A DNA stretch of 47,564 nucleotides from an uncultured Flavobacteriales bacterium (GTDB lineage Bacteria > Bacteroidota > Bacteroidia > Flavobacteriales_D > Crocinitomicaceae), in contig CAJWAO010000008.1 in assembly GCA_913020765.1 (NCBI GenBank), positions 1-47,564 of the forward strand. Reading direction: 5' to 3'. Below are positions 26,321 to 35,761 of the stretch, piece by piece. The translations under genes and the position numbers were made by a program. The notes below the pieces were generated by a model. It ran no database searches. It worked only from the letters and a program-made list of their open reading frames with translations, and had not been told where the DNA came from. Within the stretch, counting starts at the first letter, position 1, and every line of letters begins with the position of its first letter.

Positions 26321-27640
26321 ATGAATAAAATTATTTTAAGTTTCATATTGTCGCTTATTATGGCCAATGTTCTTGGACAGGCAAAAATCGAGTATATCGA
26401 ATATGACCTCAAAAATGGAATGCATGTCATTTTACATGAAGACCATTCTGCACCAGTTGTAACCACAGCTGTCATGTACCATGTGGGGGCAAAAGATGAA
26501 AATCCAGAAAGAACCGGTTTCGCCCATTTCTTTGAACACCTGCTATTTGAGGGAACTGAGAATATAGGTCGTGGTGAGTGGTTCACCATTGTCACCTCAA
26601 ATGGAGGAAGCAATAACGCGAATACAACGGACGATAGAACGTATTACTATGAGGTCTTTCCTTCCAATAATGTAGAGCTCGGCTTGTGGATGGAATCCGA
26701 AAGACTATTACACCCAATTATCAATCAAATTGGTGTGGATACGCAAAATGAGGTAGTAAAAGAAGAAAAAAGATTGCGCGTAGATAACAGCCCCTATGGA
26801 AAGTTCCTTGAGAGTATAAAATTACACATGTTCAAAAAGCACCCGTATAAGGGAACAACTATTGGTAAAATGGCCCATTTAGATGCCGCGACACTCGAAG
26901 AATTCAAAGCATTTAATAAAAAATATTATATCCCAAATAATGCGGTTTTAGTGGTTGCGGGAGATATTGATGTTCCTGCCGTTAAAAAAATGGTAGAAGT
27001 CTACTTCGGACCTATACCACGTGGAGAAGATATCGTTAGAAACTTTCCAAAAGAAGAGCCAATAACAGAGCCAATGCGAGAAAAAGCCTATGATGCAAAT
27101 ATTCAAATACCAGCAATTCTTGCAGCCTACAGAACCCCGTCTTTCAAGGATCGAGATGCCTATGTATTGAGTATGATTTCTACTTACCTAAGCGATGGTA
27201 AAACATCAAAATTATACAAGAAAATGGTTGATGATAAAAAAATGGCACTTCAGGTCGGTGCTTTTGACTACAGCCAAGAGGATTATGGTACTTATATAAT
27301 CTTTGGACTCCCACAAGGGGAAACGAATCTTGACGATCTTGTTGCAGAAATAGATGAAGAAATCCTTAAAATTCAAAATGAGCTTATTTCTGAAAGAGAT
27401 TTTCAAAAAATTCAAAATAAACTTGAAAATAGTTTTGTAAACTCAAATTCGAGCATTCAAGGTGTTGCAAATTCACTTGCCCGATACTACATGCTATATG
27501 GGGATATTAGTCTCATCAATAATGAAATCGACATTTACCGATCGATAACACGAGAAGAGATTCAGCAGGTTGCAAAAAAATACCTGAATCCAAACCAACG
27601 TTTGATTCTCGAGTATTTACCCGAAACGGACAAAGAATAA
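26321..27640 (+). CDS. M16 family zinc metallopeptidase (catalytic subunit)
   Basis: HFFEHLLFEGTEN (HxxEH) with downstream NEVVKEEKR; signal peptide. Confidence 0.93.
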   Translation: MNKIILSFILSLIMANVLGQAKIEYIEYDLKNGMHVILHEDHSAPVVTTAVMYHVGAKDENPERTGFAHFFEHLLFEGTENIGRGEWFTIVTSNGGSNNANTTDDRTYYYEVFPSNNVELGLWMESERLLHPIINQIGVDTQNEVVKEEKRLRVDNSPYGKFLESIKLHMFKKHPYKGTTIGKMAHLDAATLEEFKAFNKKYYIPNNAVLVVAGDIDVPAVKKMVEVYFGPIPRGEDIVRNFPKEEPITEPMREKAYDANIQIPAILAAYRTPSFKDRDAYVLSMISTYLSDGKTSKLYKKMVDDKKMALQVGAFDYSQEDYGTYIIFGLPQGETNLDDLVAEIDEEILKIQNELISERDFQKIQNKLENSFVNSNSSIQGVANSLARYYMLYGDISLINNEIDIYRSITREEIQQVAKKYLNPNQRLILEYLPETDKE

Positions 27641-27656
27641 TATAAAAAAAGAAATC

Positions 27657-29729
27657 ATGAAAATTAGACTATATACATTATCAGCTTTTCTATATGTAAC
27701 GCTTTGCTTAAATGCTCAGATAGACAGAAGCCAGCAACCAAAACCAGGTCCTGCTCCTAAAATCACCCTAGAGAAACCTGTAGAGCTTACATTAGAGAAT
27801 GGGTTAAAGGTATTGATAGTAGAAAACCACAAACTCCCACGAGTTAGTATGAATCTTGCTTTCGACCGAACACCAATTTTAGAGGGAGATAAGGCGGGTG
27901 TTAGCTCTATTTTAGGGGCTATGCTAGGTAATGGAACAGCATCCATAACAAAAGATGATTTCAATGAAGAAATTGACTTTTTGGGGGCAAATTTATCCTT
28001 TGGTTTTAATGGAGGATTTGCGAGTTGCCTAACAAAATACCACGAAAGAATCATTGAATTATTGGCAGACGCCACAATAAATTCACTACTCACAGTAGAA
28101 GAATTTGAAAAAAACAAAGACTTACTATTAGAAGGATTGAAAAGCCAGGAAAAAAGTGTGGACGCCGCAGCCGCCAATGTTGGGTCGGCATTGTCTTTTG
28201 GTTTAGCGCACCCTTACGGGGAAATTGAAACTGAGGAAAGTATCAATAATGTCACCTTTGATGATGTTAAGGGATACTATTCAAAATACTTTCAGCCTTC
28301 AGAAGCTTATCTCGTTGTTTTGGGGGATATCGATATAGCCTCAATAAAAACATTGATTGAGAAGCACTTTAGCCCATGGCAAAATACCGAATACGAGAAA
28401 ATCAGTATACCACAAGCGAACGCCAATCCTGCACAATTGGAAATCAACTTTGTAGATATGCCAAATGCAGTTCAGTCTAACATCTCATTGACGAGCAATG
28501 TGGAACTAAAAATGAGTGATGAGGATTATCATGCCGTATTGATTGCCAATAAAATTTTAGGCGGAGGGTTCAATAGTTATTTGAATATGAATTTACGCGA
28601 AGAACATGGATATACCTATGGTGCTCGATCATCTTTAGCGGCAGATAAATACATCACAAGGTTTACCGCGGGTGCTTCTGTACGTAATGAGGTGACAGAC
28701 AGTGCCGTGGTACAGACAATTAAAGAGATTAAAAGAATTCAAGAGTATCCGATTGAAGAAGATGCTTTGGCAAACGCTAAGGCAAAATATGTAGGTGACT
28801 TTGTATTGGCATTGGAAAGGCCCTCTACAGTAGCGCGATACGCAATAAATATCAAAACAAACGACCTACCAGAAAATTTCTATTCGGAATATTTAAAGAA
28901 AATCAACGCAGTAACTGTAGCTGATGTCCAGCGGGTAGCCAAGAAATATTTCAATGCAGAAAACGCAAGATTTGTTGTTGTCGGAAAGGGTAGCGATGTT
29001 GTTGAAAACCTTGAAAAAACCGGAATTCCAATCAAATATTTTGACAAAGAGGCAAATCCTGTATCCAAGCCTGAATTTAAGAAACCAATTCCCGAAGGCT
29101 TAACAGCAAAAATTATAATGGACAATTATATTGATGCAATCGGAGGTCAAAAGGCAGTCGAAGATGTCAAGACAGTCCTGACAAGGGTTGATGTTACAAT
29201 CCAAGGTGCGCCATTCAAACCAGTAGCAGTGATTAAAAATATGACACCAAATAAAGAATCAATGGAAATGTCTGTCCAGGGCATGGGTACCATTATGAAA
29301 CAAGTATTTAATGGTAAGTCAGGTTATACGGAACAGCAAGGTAATAAGCAACAAATGCCTGAGTCGGAGATTTTAAAAAAGCAAAAACAGAAAGGTCTTT
29401 TTGCTGAAACATACCTCAACCCTGAAGAACTTGTTTTAGTTAGCTTGATATCCGTCAATGGAGTTGACGCATATAAAATTCAGGTTGACGAAGAGAATGG
29501 CTCATTCCGCTATTATGACGCAAAAAGTGCTTTACTCATTCGAACGGAGAGCACTCAAGAGGCACAAGGTCAAAGTATCACTCAACTCACGGATATTTCG
29601 GATTACAAAGATATTGATGGCATATTAATGCCCCATACAAAGGTAATCAATGCTGGTCCACAAATCATTACGTTTTCAGCGTCTGAAATTAAAATTAATG
29701 AAGGAGTAAGTAAGAAAGACTTCAAGTAG
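27657..29729 (+). CDS. M16 family protein (non-catalytic subunit) with about 230-aa C-terminal extension
   Basis: M16 fold similarity (GLKVLIVENHKLPRVSMNLAF...YLVVLGDIDIASIKTLIEKHF), lacks HxxEH; extension resembles LolA/lipoprotein-sorting-type beta folds. Confidence 0.88.
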   Translation: MKIRLYTLSAFLYVTLCLNAQIDRSQQPKPGPAPKITLEKPVELTLENGLKVLIVENHKLPRVSMNLAFDRTPILEGDKAGVSSILGAMLGNGTASITKDDFNEEIDFLGANLSFGFNGGFASCLTKYHERIIELLADATINSLLTVEEFEKNKDLLLEGLKSQEKSVDAAAANVGSALSFGLAHPYGEIETEESINNVTFDDVKGYYSKYFQPSEAYLVVLGDIDIASIKTLIEKHFSPWQNTEYEKISIPQANANPAQLEINFVDMPNAVQSNISLTSNVELKMSDEDYHAVLIANKILGGGFNSYLNMNLREEHGYTYGARSSLAADKYITRFTAGASVRNEVTDSAVVQTIKEIKRIQEYPIEEDALANAKAKYVGDFVLALERPSTVARYAINIKTNDLPENFYSEYLKKINAVTVADVQRVAKKYFNAENARFVVVGKGSDVVENLEKTGIPIKYFDKEANPVSKPEFKKPIPEGLTAKIIMDNYIDAIGGQKAVEDVKTVLTRVDVTIQGAPFKPVAVIKNMTPNKESMEMSVQGMGTIMKQVFNGKSGYTEQQGNKQQMPESEILKKQKQKGLFAETYLNPEELVLVSLISVNGVDAYKIQVDEENGSFRYYDAKSALLIRTESTQEAQGQSITQLTDISDYKDIDGILMPHTKVINAGPQIITFSASEIKINEGVSKKDFK

Positions 29730-29762
29730 TTGACCTTAAGATTAGCTGTTTAATATAAACCG

Positions 29763-29793
29763 AGCTGCAGGTGATTTTGTCTGCAGCTTTTTT
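29763..29793 (+). terminator. Rho-independent terminator after the M16 pair
   Basis: AGCTGCAG-GTGATTTTGT-CTGCAGCT followed by TTTTT. Confidence 0.85.
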
Positions 29794-29830
29794 GTTATCA
29801 ACAATTGTCCCTCAGATTGGTAGAAATCAA

Positions 29831-29838
29831 TATCTTTG
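29831..29838 (+). promoter_or_regulatory. -7 box TATCTTTG 4 nt before dnaX ATG
   Basis: TAnnTTTG match; gap ATAC then ATG at 29843. Confidence 0.5.
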
Positions 29839-29842
29839 ATAC

Positions 29843-30958
29843 ATGAGTGATTTCATTGTTTCTGCAAGAAAATATAGACCACAAACCTTCGACACGGTTG
29901 TGGGGCAAAAGCCCATTACAGGCACACTCAAAAATGCCATAAAAAATAGCCATTTGGCGCAAGCTTTTTTATTCTGTGGTTCACGAGGTGTAGGTAAAAC
30001 AACTACAGCAAGAATTTTAGCTAAAACAATCAATTGCAATGAAAGAACAGCAGCAACAGAAGCTTGCGATAGCTGTGAATCATGCTCAAGCTTTAACTCA
30101 GGTGCTTCACTAAATGTTTATGAGCTTGACGCGGCCTCTAATAATTCCGTTGAGGATATTAGAAATTTAATTGACCAAGTGCGCATAGCCCCTCAGCTTG
30201 GAGATTTCAAGGTATATATTATAGATGAGGTGCATATGCTCTCAGCAAGTGCGTTCAATGCCTTTCTTAAAACCTTAGAGGAACCCCCAAAACATGCGAT
30301 ATTTATTTTGGCTACCACGGAAAAACATAAAATAATTCCGACAATTTTGTCAAGGTGTCAAATTTTTGATTTTTCAAGAATCAAAGTCAAAGACATCGCA
30401 GACCACCTCGCGGAAATAGCGAAAAAAGAAAAAGTAAAGGCCGAAGCTGAAGCACTTCACTTAATAGCACAAAAAGCCGATGGAGCTTTACGGGATGCAC
30501 TTTCAGTTTTTGACCAAATGATTACTTTTTCAGGCAATGAATTGACCTACAAACTAGTTGTTGAAAATTTACATATACTCGACTATGATTATTTTTTCAA
30601 ATTTGTGGATCATGCAGATAAGGAGGACATACCTAGCTCTTTATTGCTATTCAATGAGATATTGGAGCAAGGTTTTGATGCACATCATTTCTTGGGAGGG
30701 TTGTCAAAGCATTACAGAAATTTGCTTGTATGTAAAAATGAAAAGTCTGCTGTGTTGCTCGAAGTGCCGGAGACCATACAGAAAAAGTATATTGAACAAT
30801 CCAAACTTTTACCTTACCACACCATAACACGAGCACTTTATGCCCTAAGTAAGGCAGATACCTCCTATAAAGCCTCAAAAAATAAGCGCTTGCTGGTAGA
30901 AGTTTTACTAATGGAGCTCTGTTCTTTGAAACAAGAGCAAGAAAAAAAAAAGCCCTAA
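29843..30958 (+). CDS. dnaX: DNA polymerase III subunit gamma (in-frame product of dnaX)
   Basis: CGSRGVGKTTTARILAKTINC Walker A, CDSCESCSSF zinc module, VYIIDEVHMLS. Ends just after an A10 tract. Confidence 0.93.
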   Translation: MSDFIVSARKYRPQTFDTVVGQKPITGTLKNAIKNSHLAQAFLFCGSRGVGKTTTARILAKTINCNERTAATEACDSCESCSSFNSGASLNVYELDAASNNSVEDIRNLIDQVRIAPQLGDFKVYIIDEVHMLSASAFNAFLKTLEEPPKHAIFILATTEKHKIIPTILSRCQIFDFSRIKVKDIADHLAEIAKKEKVKAEAEALHLIAQKADGALRDALSVFDQMITFSGNELTYKLVVENLHILDYDYFFKFVDHADKEDIPSSLLLFNEILEQGFDAHHFLGGLSKHYRNLLVCKNEKSAVLLEVPETIQKKYIEQSKLLPYHTITRALYALSKADTSYKASKNKRLLVEVLLMELCSLKQEQEKKKP

Positions 30959-31593
30959 AGGCACCTATTGAATTCTTACCCTTCCCTGAAGGATCACTTC
31001 GAAAATCAAAAAGTAATCCAAGCCCAAAGGAACATCCAATTAAAAGAAATGAATCTGATGTCCCTACAGATATTGAAAAATTAAAATTAGATGCATCTTT
31101 AAAGAAAGATAAAGCGCCACCAAAAGCCGTTGTTAATAGACCCGGTATGCGGCTTTCTATCAAGCAAATGCTCGAAAAAGAAAAAGCGCTGAAAAACCAA
31201 TCGAGTGAAGCACTTCCTGAAGAAAATTACACCCCAGACCGACTGACTCGGGTGTGGCGACAATATGCATTTCAAGTGAAAGATGAAGGAAAAGAGACCT
31301 TTTATAATGCATTGGTGAAACGAGACCCGTTGATTGAAAAAAATGATATCCTTAAATTATTCGTGGAAAATCAAATTCAGGTTGATTATATTACACCACT
31401 ACTGAATGACCTTATATCCTTTTTAAGAAATAGCCTCAAGAATCATAACATCAATGTATTGATTGAGCTGATTGAAAATCCGGCTGAAGATGTCAAGTTT
31501 TTAAATGGAAAGGACAAGTTTGAGGTAATGGCCAAAAAAAACCCTGAACTTAATACCCTTAAGAACTTGTTCAATTTAGATATTGAGTTTTAA
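30959..31593 (+). CDS. dnaX: Tau-specific C-terminal region of dnaX, reachable by a -1 shift at A10 (30942-30951)
   Basis: The -1 frame is open without a stop from the A10 tract through to 31593 (KKKALKAPIEFLPFPEGSLRKSK...GMRLSIKQMLEKEKAL...LFNLDIEF). The ORF track starts it at the internal ATG 31147. Confidence 0.8.
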
Positions 31594-32630
31594 TGATTGT
31601 AGAACATAAGGATTTTAAAATAAGCTACCTCGTACAGGATCAAAAAGAGAAAATAGAAGCCTTTTTGTCAATCCTCAGAGATGACTCCTTAAGTATTTTG
31701 TGTAAAACATCGGGTTCAACAGGAACGCCACGGCAAATAGAAATTTCAAAGAAATCATTAGCGGTTTCTGCTCAAAATTCTATCGATTTCTTCAAGTTGA
31801 AGCCAAAAGAAACTGCAATACTTTGTATGTCAATCGACTTTATAGCCGGTAAAATGATGCTTGTACGTGCAATGATGGCCGGACTTGAATTAAAAGTATT
31901 ACCTGTTAGCTCTTCCCTATCAGAGTTGATTGAAGCCAGTGAATTCATTGCCCTATTTCCTAAACAGCTTCAAGGATTAATTTCAACTAAAAAAGGAATC
32001 AAGGCATTAAAGAAATCAAGATGTATTCTCGTTGGTGGAGCTACTATATCCAAAGAAATCGAGCAGTTTTTAATTTCCAACCACATCTCTATTTATCAAA
32101 GCTATGGAATGACAGAAACCGCAACACATGTAGCTTTGAAAAGATCAGGTTACAAGGGAGAGCAATACTACAAGGCAGTAAGCGGAGTCTCCTTTAGTCA
32201 AAAGGAAGGCTGCCTATCCATAATGTATCCCAAAATACAGGTTGGGCCTATCACAACGAATGATCTCGTTGAACTCATCAATCCTTTTACATTCAAATGG
32301 ATCGGAAGGTCCGATTTTGTTATCAACACAGGTGGTTATAAAGTTTCACCCGAAAAGCTGGAAGAAAAGATCGAACCATTGTTAAAGCGAGGTTGTATGG
32401 TAACAGGAATAAAAGATGAAGAATTTGGAGAAAAAATTGGGCTTATTTTACTGAAGGATGAGATTTTAAAGGGTATTTCTAAAGAGACTTTTTCGGGAAT
32501 CCTGCACCCATTTGAAATTCCAAAAGTTTATGTTTGTATTCATGAGTTTTCGCAAACTTCAAATGGAAAAATAGATAGAGTTAAAACAGCAGCAAAAATT
32601 AAAAGTAGTGCCTGGAAAAACATATTATGA
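31593..32630 (+). CDS. AMP-dependent acyl-CoA synthetase, MenE (O-succinylbenzoate-CoA ligase)-like
   Basis: KTSGSTGTPRQIEISK P-loop, QSYGMTETATHVAL, INTGGYKVSPEKLEEKI, SNGKIDR. Confidence 0.8.
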   Translation: MIVEHKDFKISYLVQDQKEKIEAFLSILRDDSLSILCKTSGSTGTPRQIEISKKSLAVSAQNSIDFFKLKPKETAILCMSIDFIAGKMMLVRAMMAGLELKVLPVSSSLSELIEASEFIALFPKQLQGLISTKKGIKALKKSRCILVGGATISKEIEQFLISNHISIYQSYGMTETATHVALKRSGYKGEQYYKAVSGVSFSQKEGCLSIMYPKIQVGPITTNDLVELINPFTFKWIGRSDFVINTGGYKVSPEKLEEKIEPLLKRGCMVTGIKDEEFGEKIGLILLKDEILKGISKETFSGILHPFEIPKVYVCIHEFSQTSNGKIDRVKTAAKIKSSAWKNIL

Positions 32631-33444
32631 AATTCTAAACCTACCAGAAGGTGCGAGTAAAGCTCAGATTAAAAGTAGCTACAGAAAATTAGTGAAGCTC
32701 TATCATCCCGATGTCACTAATGATCCGAATGCACATGAAAAATACCTTGAGGTTAACCAAGCATATGAGGCACTAATAGACCCAAAACCGAAATATAAAG
32801 CTAGTTCTAACCGCCGATCTTCCCAGGCAGATAAATGGAATAAGTACAAAAGAGAAAGCCGAATAAAGTATGCTCAGAGGCAAGCAAAAAAGGCAAAAGA
32901 AATTGAAGTTTTTTACCAAAGCCTTCGCAAAGGTTGGAGAAGGAATTGGATTCGGATGAACCTAGTCATGGGAGTAATCGTTAGTCTTTTTACAATTGCC
33001 GACCAACGCTCAGAACCAACACAAAGAATTGTGGCCATTACGAGTCTAAAAAATTATTCTTCAAAAGCCGAAATTATTACAAAAGAAGGCGCATTTACGG
33101 TGATGGAAAATGAAAAACACTCGAGTATTAGATTAAAAACCGAATTTGTACTTTTTCAAAGTAGATACTTACAGCAAGGTTTGTTTATCGCTTATCTTCA
33201 CGAAGGGATTCCGTTTTATCAAAGGGTATCATATTCACCAACGGGACCTAGCTTCTATTGGGGCTATGAAATTGTTCTTATTATTTCATTAATCCCGCTA
33301 TTCTTTTACATTTTGATGAGAAAAAATACGGGGTGGTTCGTCTTTTTTCATTACCTAACTTTAATTGTTACAACACCGTGGTTAATTTATTTCATCGTTC
33401 AGCATCCAACCATAATACGAACCCTTACATTTGGAATAATTTAA
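32608..33444 (+). CDS. Membrane-anchored J-domain protein
   Basis: YYEILNLPEGASKAQIKSSYRKLVKLYHPDV (HPD motif) followed by three hydrophobic segments; GTG start at 32608 overlaps the MenE-like gene by 23 bp. Confidence 0.85.
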   Translation: MPGKTYYEILNLPEGASKAQIKSSYRKLVKLYHPDVTNDPNAHEKYLEVNQAYEALIDPKPKYKASSNRRSSQADKWNKYKRESRIKYAQRQAKKAKEIEVFYQSLRKGWRRNWIRMNLVMGVIVSLFTIADQRSEPTQRIVAITSLKNYSSKAEIITKEGAFTVMENEKHSSIRLKTEFVLFQSRYLQQGLFIAYLHEGIPFYQRVSYSPTGPSFYWGYEIVLIISLIPLFFYILMRKNTGWFVFFHYLTLIVTTPWLIYFIVQHPTIIRTLTFGII

Positions 33445-33445
33445 A

Positions 33446-34090
33446 ATGACAAAGAAAGAAAAAGCAAAGTATATTATTAACGAGTTGGAAAAGCTTTATC
33501 CTGAGACCCCTGTTCCACTGAACCATAAAGACCCTTTTACACTGCTTATCTCAGTTTTACTTTCTGCCCAATGTACGGATGAACGAGTCAATAAAATAAC
33601 ACCCAAATTATTTCAGCTTGCGGATAATCCATTCGATATGAGTAAACAGGATGTAGAGGAGATTCGATTGATTATTCGTCCATGCGGACTTTCACCAAGA
33701 AAATCTAAAGCAATTTGGGAATTGTCGAATATCCTAGTCGATAAATACAATGGAGCTGTACCGAAAGAGATGGAGCTATTAGAGGAATTGCCTGGTGTGG
33801 GACACAAGACAGCATCTGTTGTTGTTTCTCAAGCATTTGGTCAGCCAGCGTTCCCAGTAGATACCCATATCCACAGATTACTTACAAGGTGGGGAATAAC
33901 AAGTGGTAAAAATGTTGTACAAACAGAAAAAGATGCGAAAAGAATTTTCCCAATCGATACGTGGAACAAGCTTCATTTGCAAATTATATTTTACGGAAGA
34001 GCATACTCTCCCGCCCGAAGCCCAAAGAGAGAAATTGATTATATAACAAGAGAAATAGGAACAAAAAAAGCACTCAAGGAGCTTAAATGA
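33446..34090 (+). CDS. nth: Endonuclease III-like DNA glycosylase/AP lyase lacking the C-terminal Fe-S cysteines
   Basis: LSAQCTDERVNKITP, HhH LPGVGHKTASVV (catalytic Lys), FPVDTHIHRL (Asp). Confidence 0.93.
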   Translation: MTKKEKAKYIINELEKLYPETPVPLNHKDPFTLLISVLLSAQCTDERVNKITPKLFQLADNPFDMSKQDVEEIRLIIRPCGLSPRKSKAIWELSNILVDKYNGAVPKEMELLEELPGVGHKTASVVVSQAFGQPAFPVDTHIHRLLTRWGITSGKNVVQTEKDAKRIFPIDTWNKLHLQIIFYGRAYSPARSPKREIDYITREIGTKKALKELK

Positions 34091-34173
34091 ATCAACAAAT
34101 GTTAATAAGCCTACTTGATAAGGTGTGAATAAATTATATTTCGAAAACTCCTGACATTGGAGGTATGAATTCC

Positions 34174-34181
34174 TATATTTG
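34174..34181 (+). promoter_or_regulatory. -7 box TATATTTG 4 nt before the likely dnaB ATG
   Basis: TAnnTTTG match; gap TTAT then ATG at 34186. Confidence 0.5.
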
Positions 34182-34185
34182 TTAT

Positions 34186-35760
34186 ATGGATGCGAAAGAA
34201 GGAAAAAGAACACCTATTCAGAGATTAAAGAACACTTCAAGTGTAATCAATGATATGGGAAAACTTCCACCTCAAGCAATTGATGTTGAACAGGTTGTGC
34301 TTGGTGCAATGATGCTTGAGAAAGATGCTGTGAACGATACGATCGATATTTTGAATGAACACAGCTTTTATGATCCGAAGCACCAGATTATATTCAAAAC
34401 GATACACTCCCTATTCGCCAGTACTAGTCCAATAGATCTTGTCACTGTCTCTGCGGCACTTCAAAAAAACGGAGAACTAGAAGCGGCAGGTGGAGCTGCA
34501 TACATATCATCTTTAACCAATAGAGTTGCCTCCTCCTCTCACATACAATATCACGCGAGGATTATATCTGAAAAACACATTAAACGAGAGTTGATTCGGA
34601 TAAGTAGTGACATAATCAAAGATGCTTATGATGATACCAAAGATGTTTTTGAATTGCTCAATAATGCAGAAACCAATCTCTTTAAAATTGCTGAAACGAA
34701 CATGAGCAGGCAGGCTTCGACAATGCAGAGTGTCGTTCGAGAGGCAATTGATGAAATTGAAAAAGCATCAAAAAATACGGACGGTTTATCGGGAATCCCA
34801 TCGGGATTTTACGAATTAGACCAAATTACCGCAGGATGGCAACGCTCGGACATGATTGTGCTCGCTGCCCGACCCGGTATGGGTAAGACAGCCTTCGTAC
34901 TATCAATGGCAAGAAACACAGCCGTAGACCACAATATGGGAGTAGCTGTTTTCTCTCTTGAAATGTCTTGCATTCAATTGGTCAAACGACTGATTGCGAG
35001 TGAGGCTCGGTTGTCCGGGGAAAAGCTAAGAAAAGGAACACTGAAAGATTATGAATTTCAACAGCTGCATACACGAATTAAAAAACTAACCACCGCTCCG
35101 ATTTATATAGATGATACTCCAGGATTGAGCATATTTGATTTTAGAGCTAAATGCAGAAGACTTAAATCTCAATATAATATTGATTTAATCATTATTGATT
35201 ATCTACAGCTAATGTCTGCAAAAACCAGTGAAAGCTCAAAAAGTAATGGAAACAGAGAACAAGAAATCTCAACCATTTCAAGATCTATTAAAGAAATAGC
35301 AAAAGAGCTAAATGTTCCGATTATTGCTCTCGCTCAGCTTAGTAGATCGGTTGAGCAACGTGGTGGTGACAAAAGACCTATTCTTTCTGACCTTCGTGAA
35401 TCAGGTGCTATTGAACAAGATGCTGATATTGTTTCCTTCATCTATCGTCCAGATTATTATGGATTTACTACGGATGGAGATACAGGAGAGGACAATATGG
35501 GAATAGGTGAGATTATTGTAGCCAAGCACAGAAATGGAGCACAAGGAAAGGTCAGATTACGTTTCATTGACCAATATGCCCGATTTGATAATCTTAACGA
35601 AATTCCAGAGTACGGACAAATACAAGGAGAGGACCTAAAATCAAAAGCACTGAATCCTGAGAACTCGACTTACACACTGAAAAGTAAAATGAATCAAACA
35701 GATGAATCCGAAGACCTCGGAGATTTTGATCCGAGTGACATGGATGAAAACGATTTTTAA
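34186..35760 (+). CDS. dnaB: Replicative DNA helicase DnaB
   Basis: AARPGMGKTAFVLSMARN Walker A, DLIIIDYLQLM, PIIALAQLSRSVEQRGGDKRPILSDLRESGAIEQDAD. Confidence 0.97.
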   Translation: MDAKEGKRTPIQRLKNTSSVINDMGKLPPQAIDVEQVVLGAMMLEKDAVNDTIDILNEHSFYDPKHQIIFKTIHSLFASTSPIDLVTVSAALQKNGELEAAGGAAYISSLTNRVASSSHIQYHARIISEKHIKRELIRISSDIIKDAYDDTKDVFELLNNAETNLFKIAETNMSRQASTMQSVVREAIDEIEKASKNTDGLSGIPSGFYELDQITAGWQRSDMIVLAARPGMGKTAFVLSMARNTAVDHNMGVAVFSLEMSCIQLVKRLIASEARLSGEKLRKGTLKDYEFQQLHTRIKKLTTAPIYIDDTPGLSIFDFRAKCRRLKSQYNIDLIIIDYLQLMSAKTSESSKSNGNREQEISTISRSIKEIAKELNVPIIALAQLSRSVEQRGGDKRPILSDLRESGAIEQDADIVSFIYRPDYYGFTTDGDTGEDNMGIGEIIVAKHRNGAQGKVRLRFIDQYARFDNLNEIPEYGQIQGEDLKSKALNPENSTYTLKSKMNQTDESEDLGDFDPSDMDENDF

Positions 35761-35761
35761 T

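Noticed and set aside
27716-28177. 153-aa minus-strand ORF opposite the second M16 gene
   Set aside because: Antisense shadow of a conserved gene; no recognisable domain.
30651-31163. 170-aa antisense ORF across dnaX
   Set aside because: Mirror of a strongly coding dnaX region including the -1 frame; composition not protein-like.
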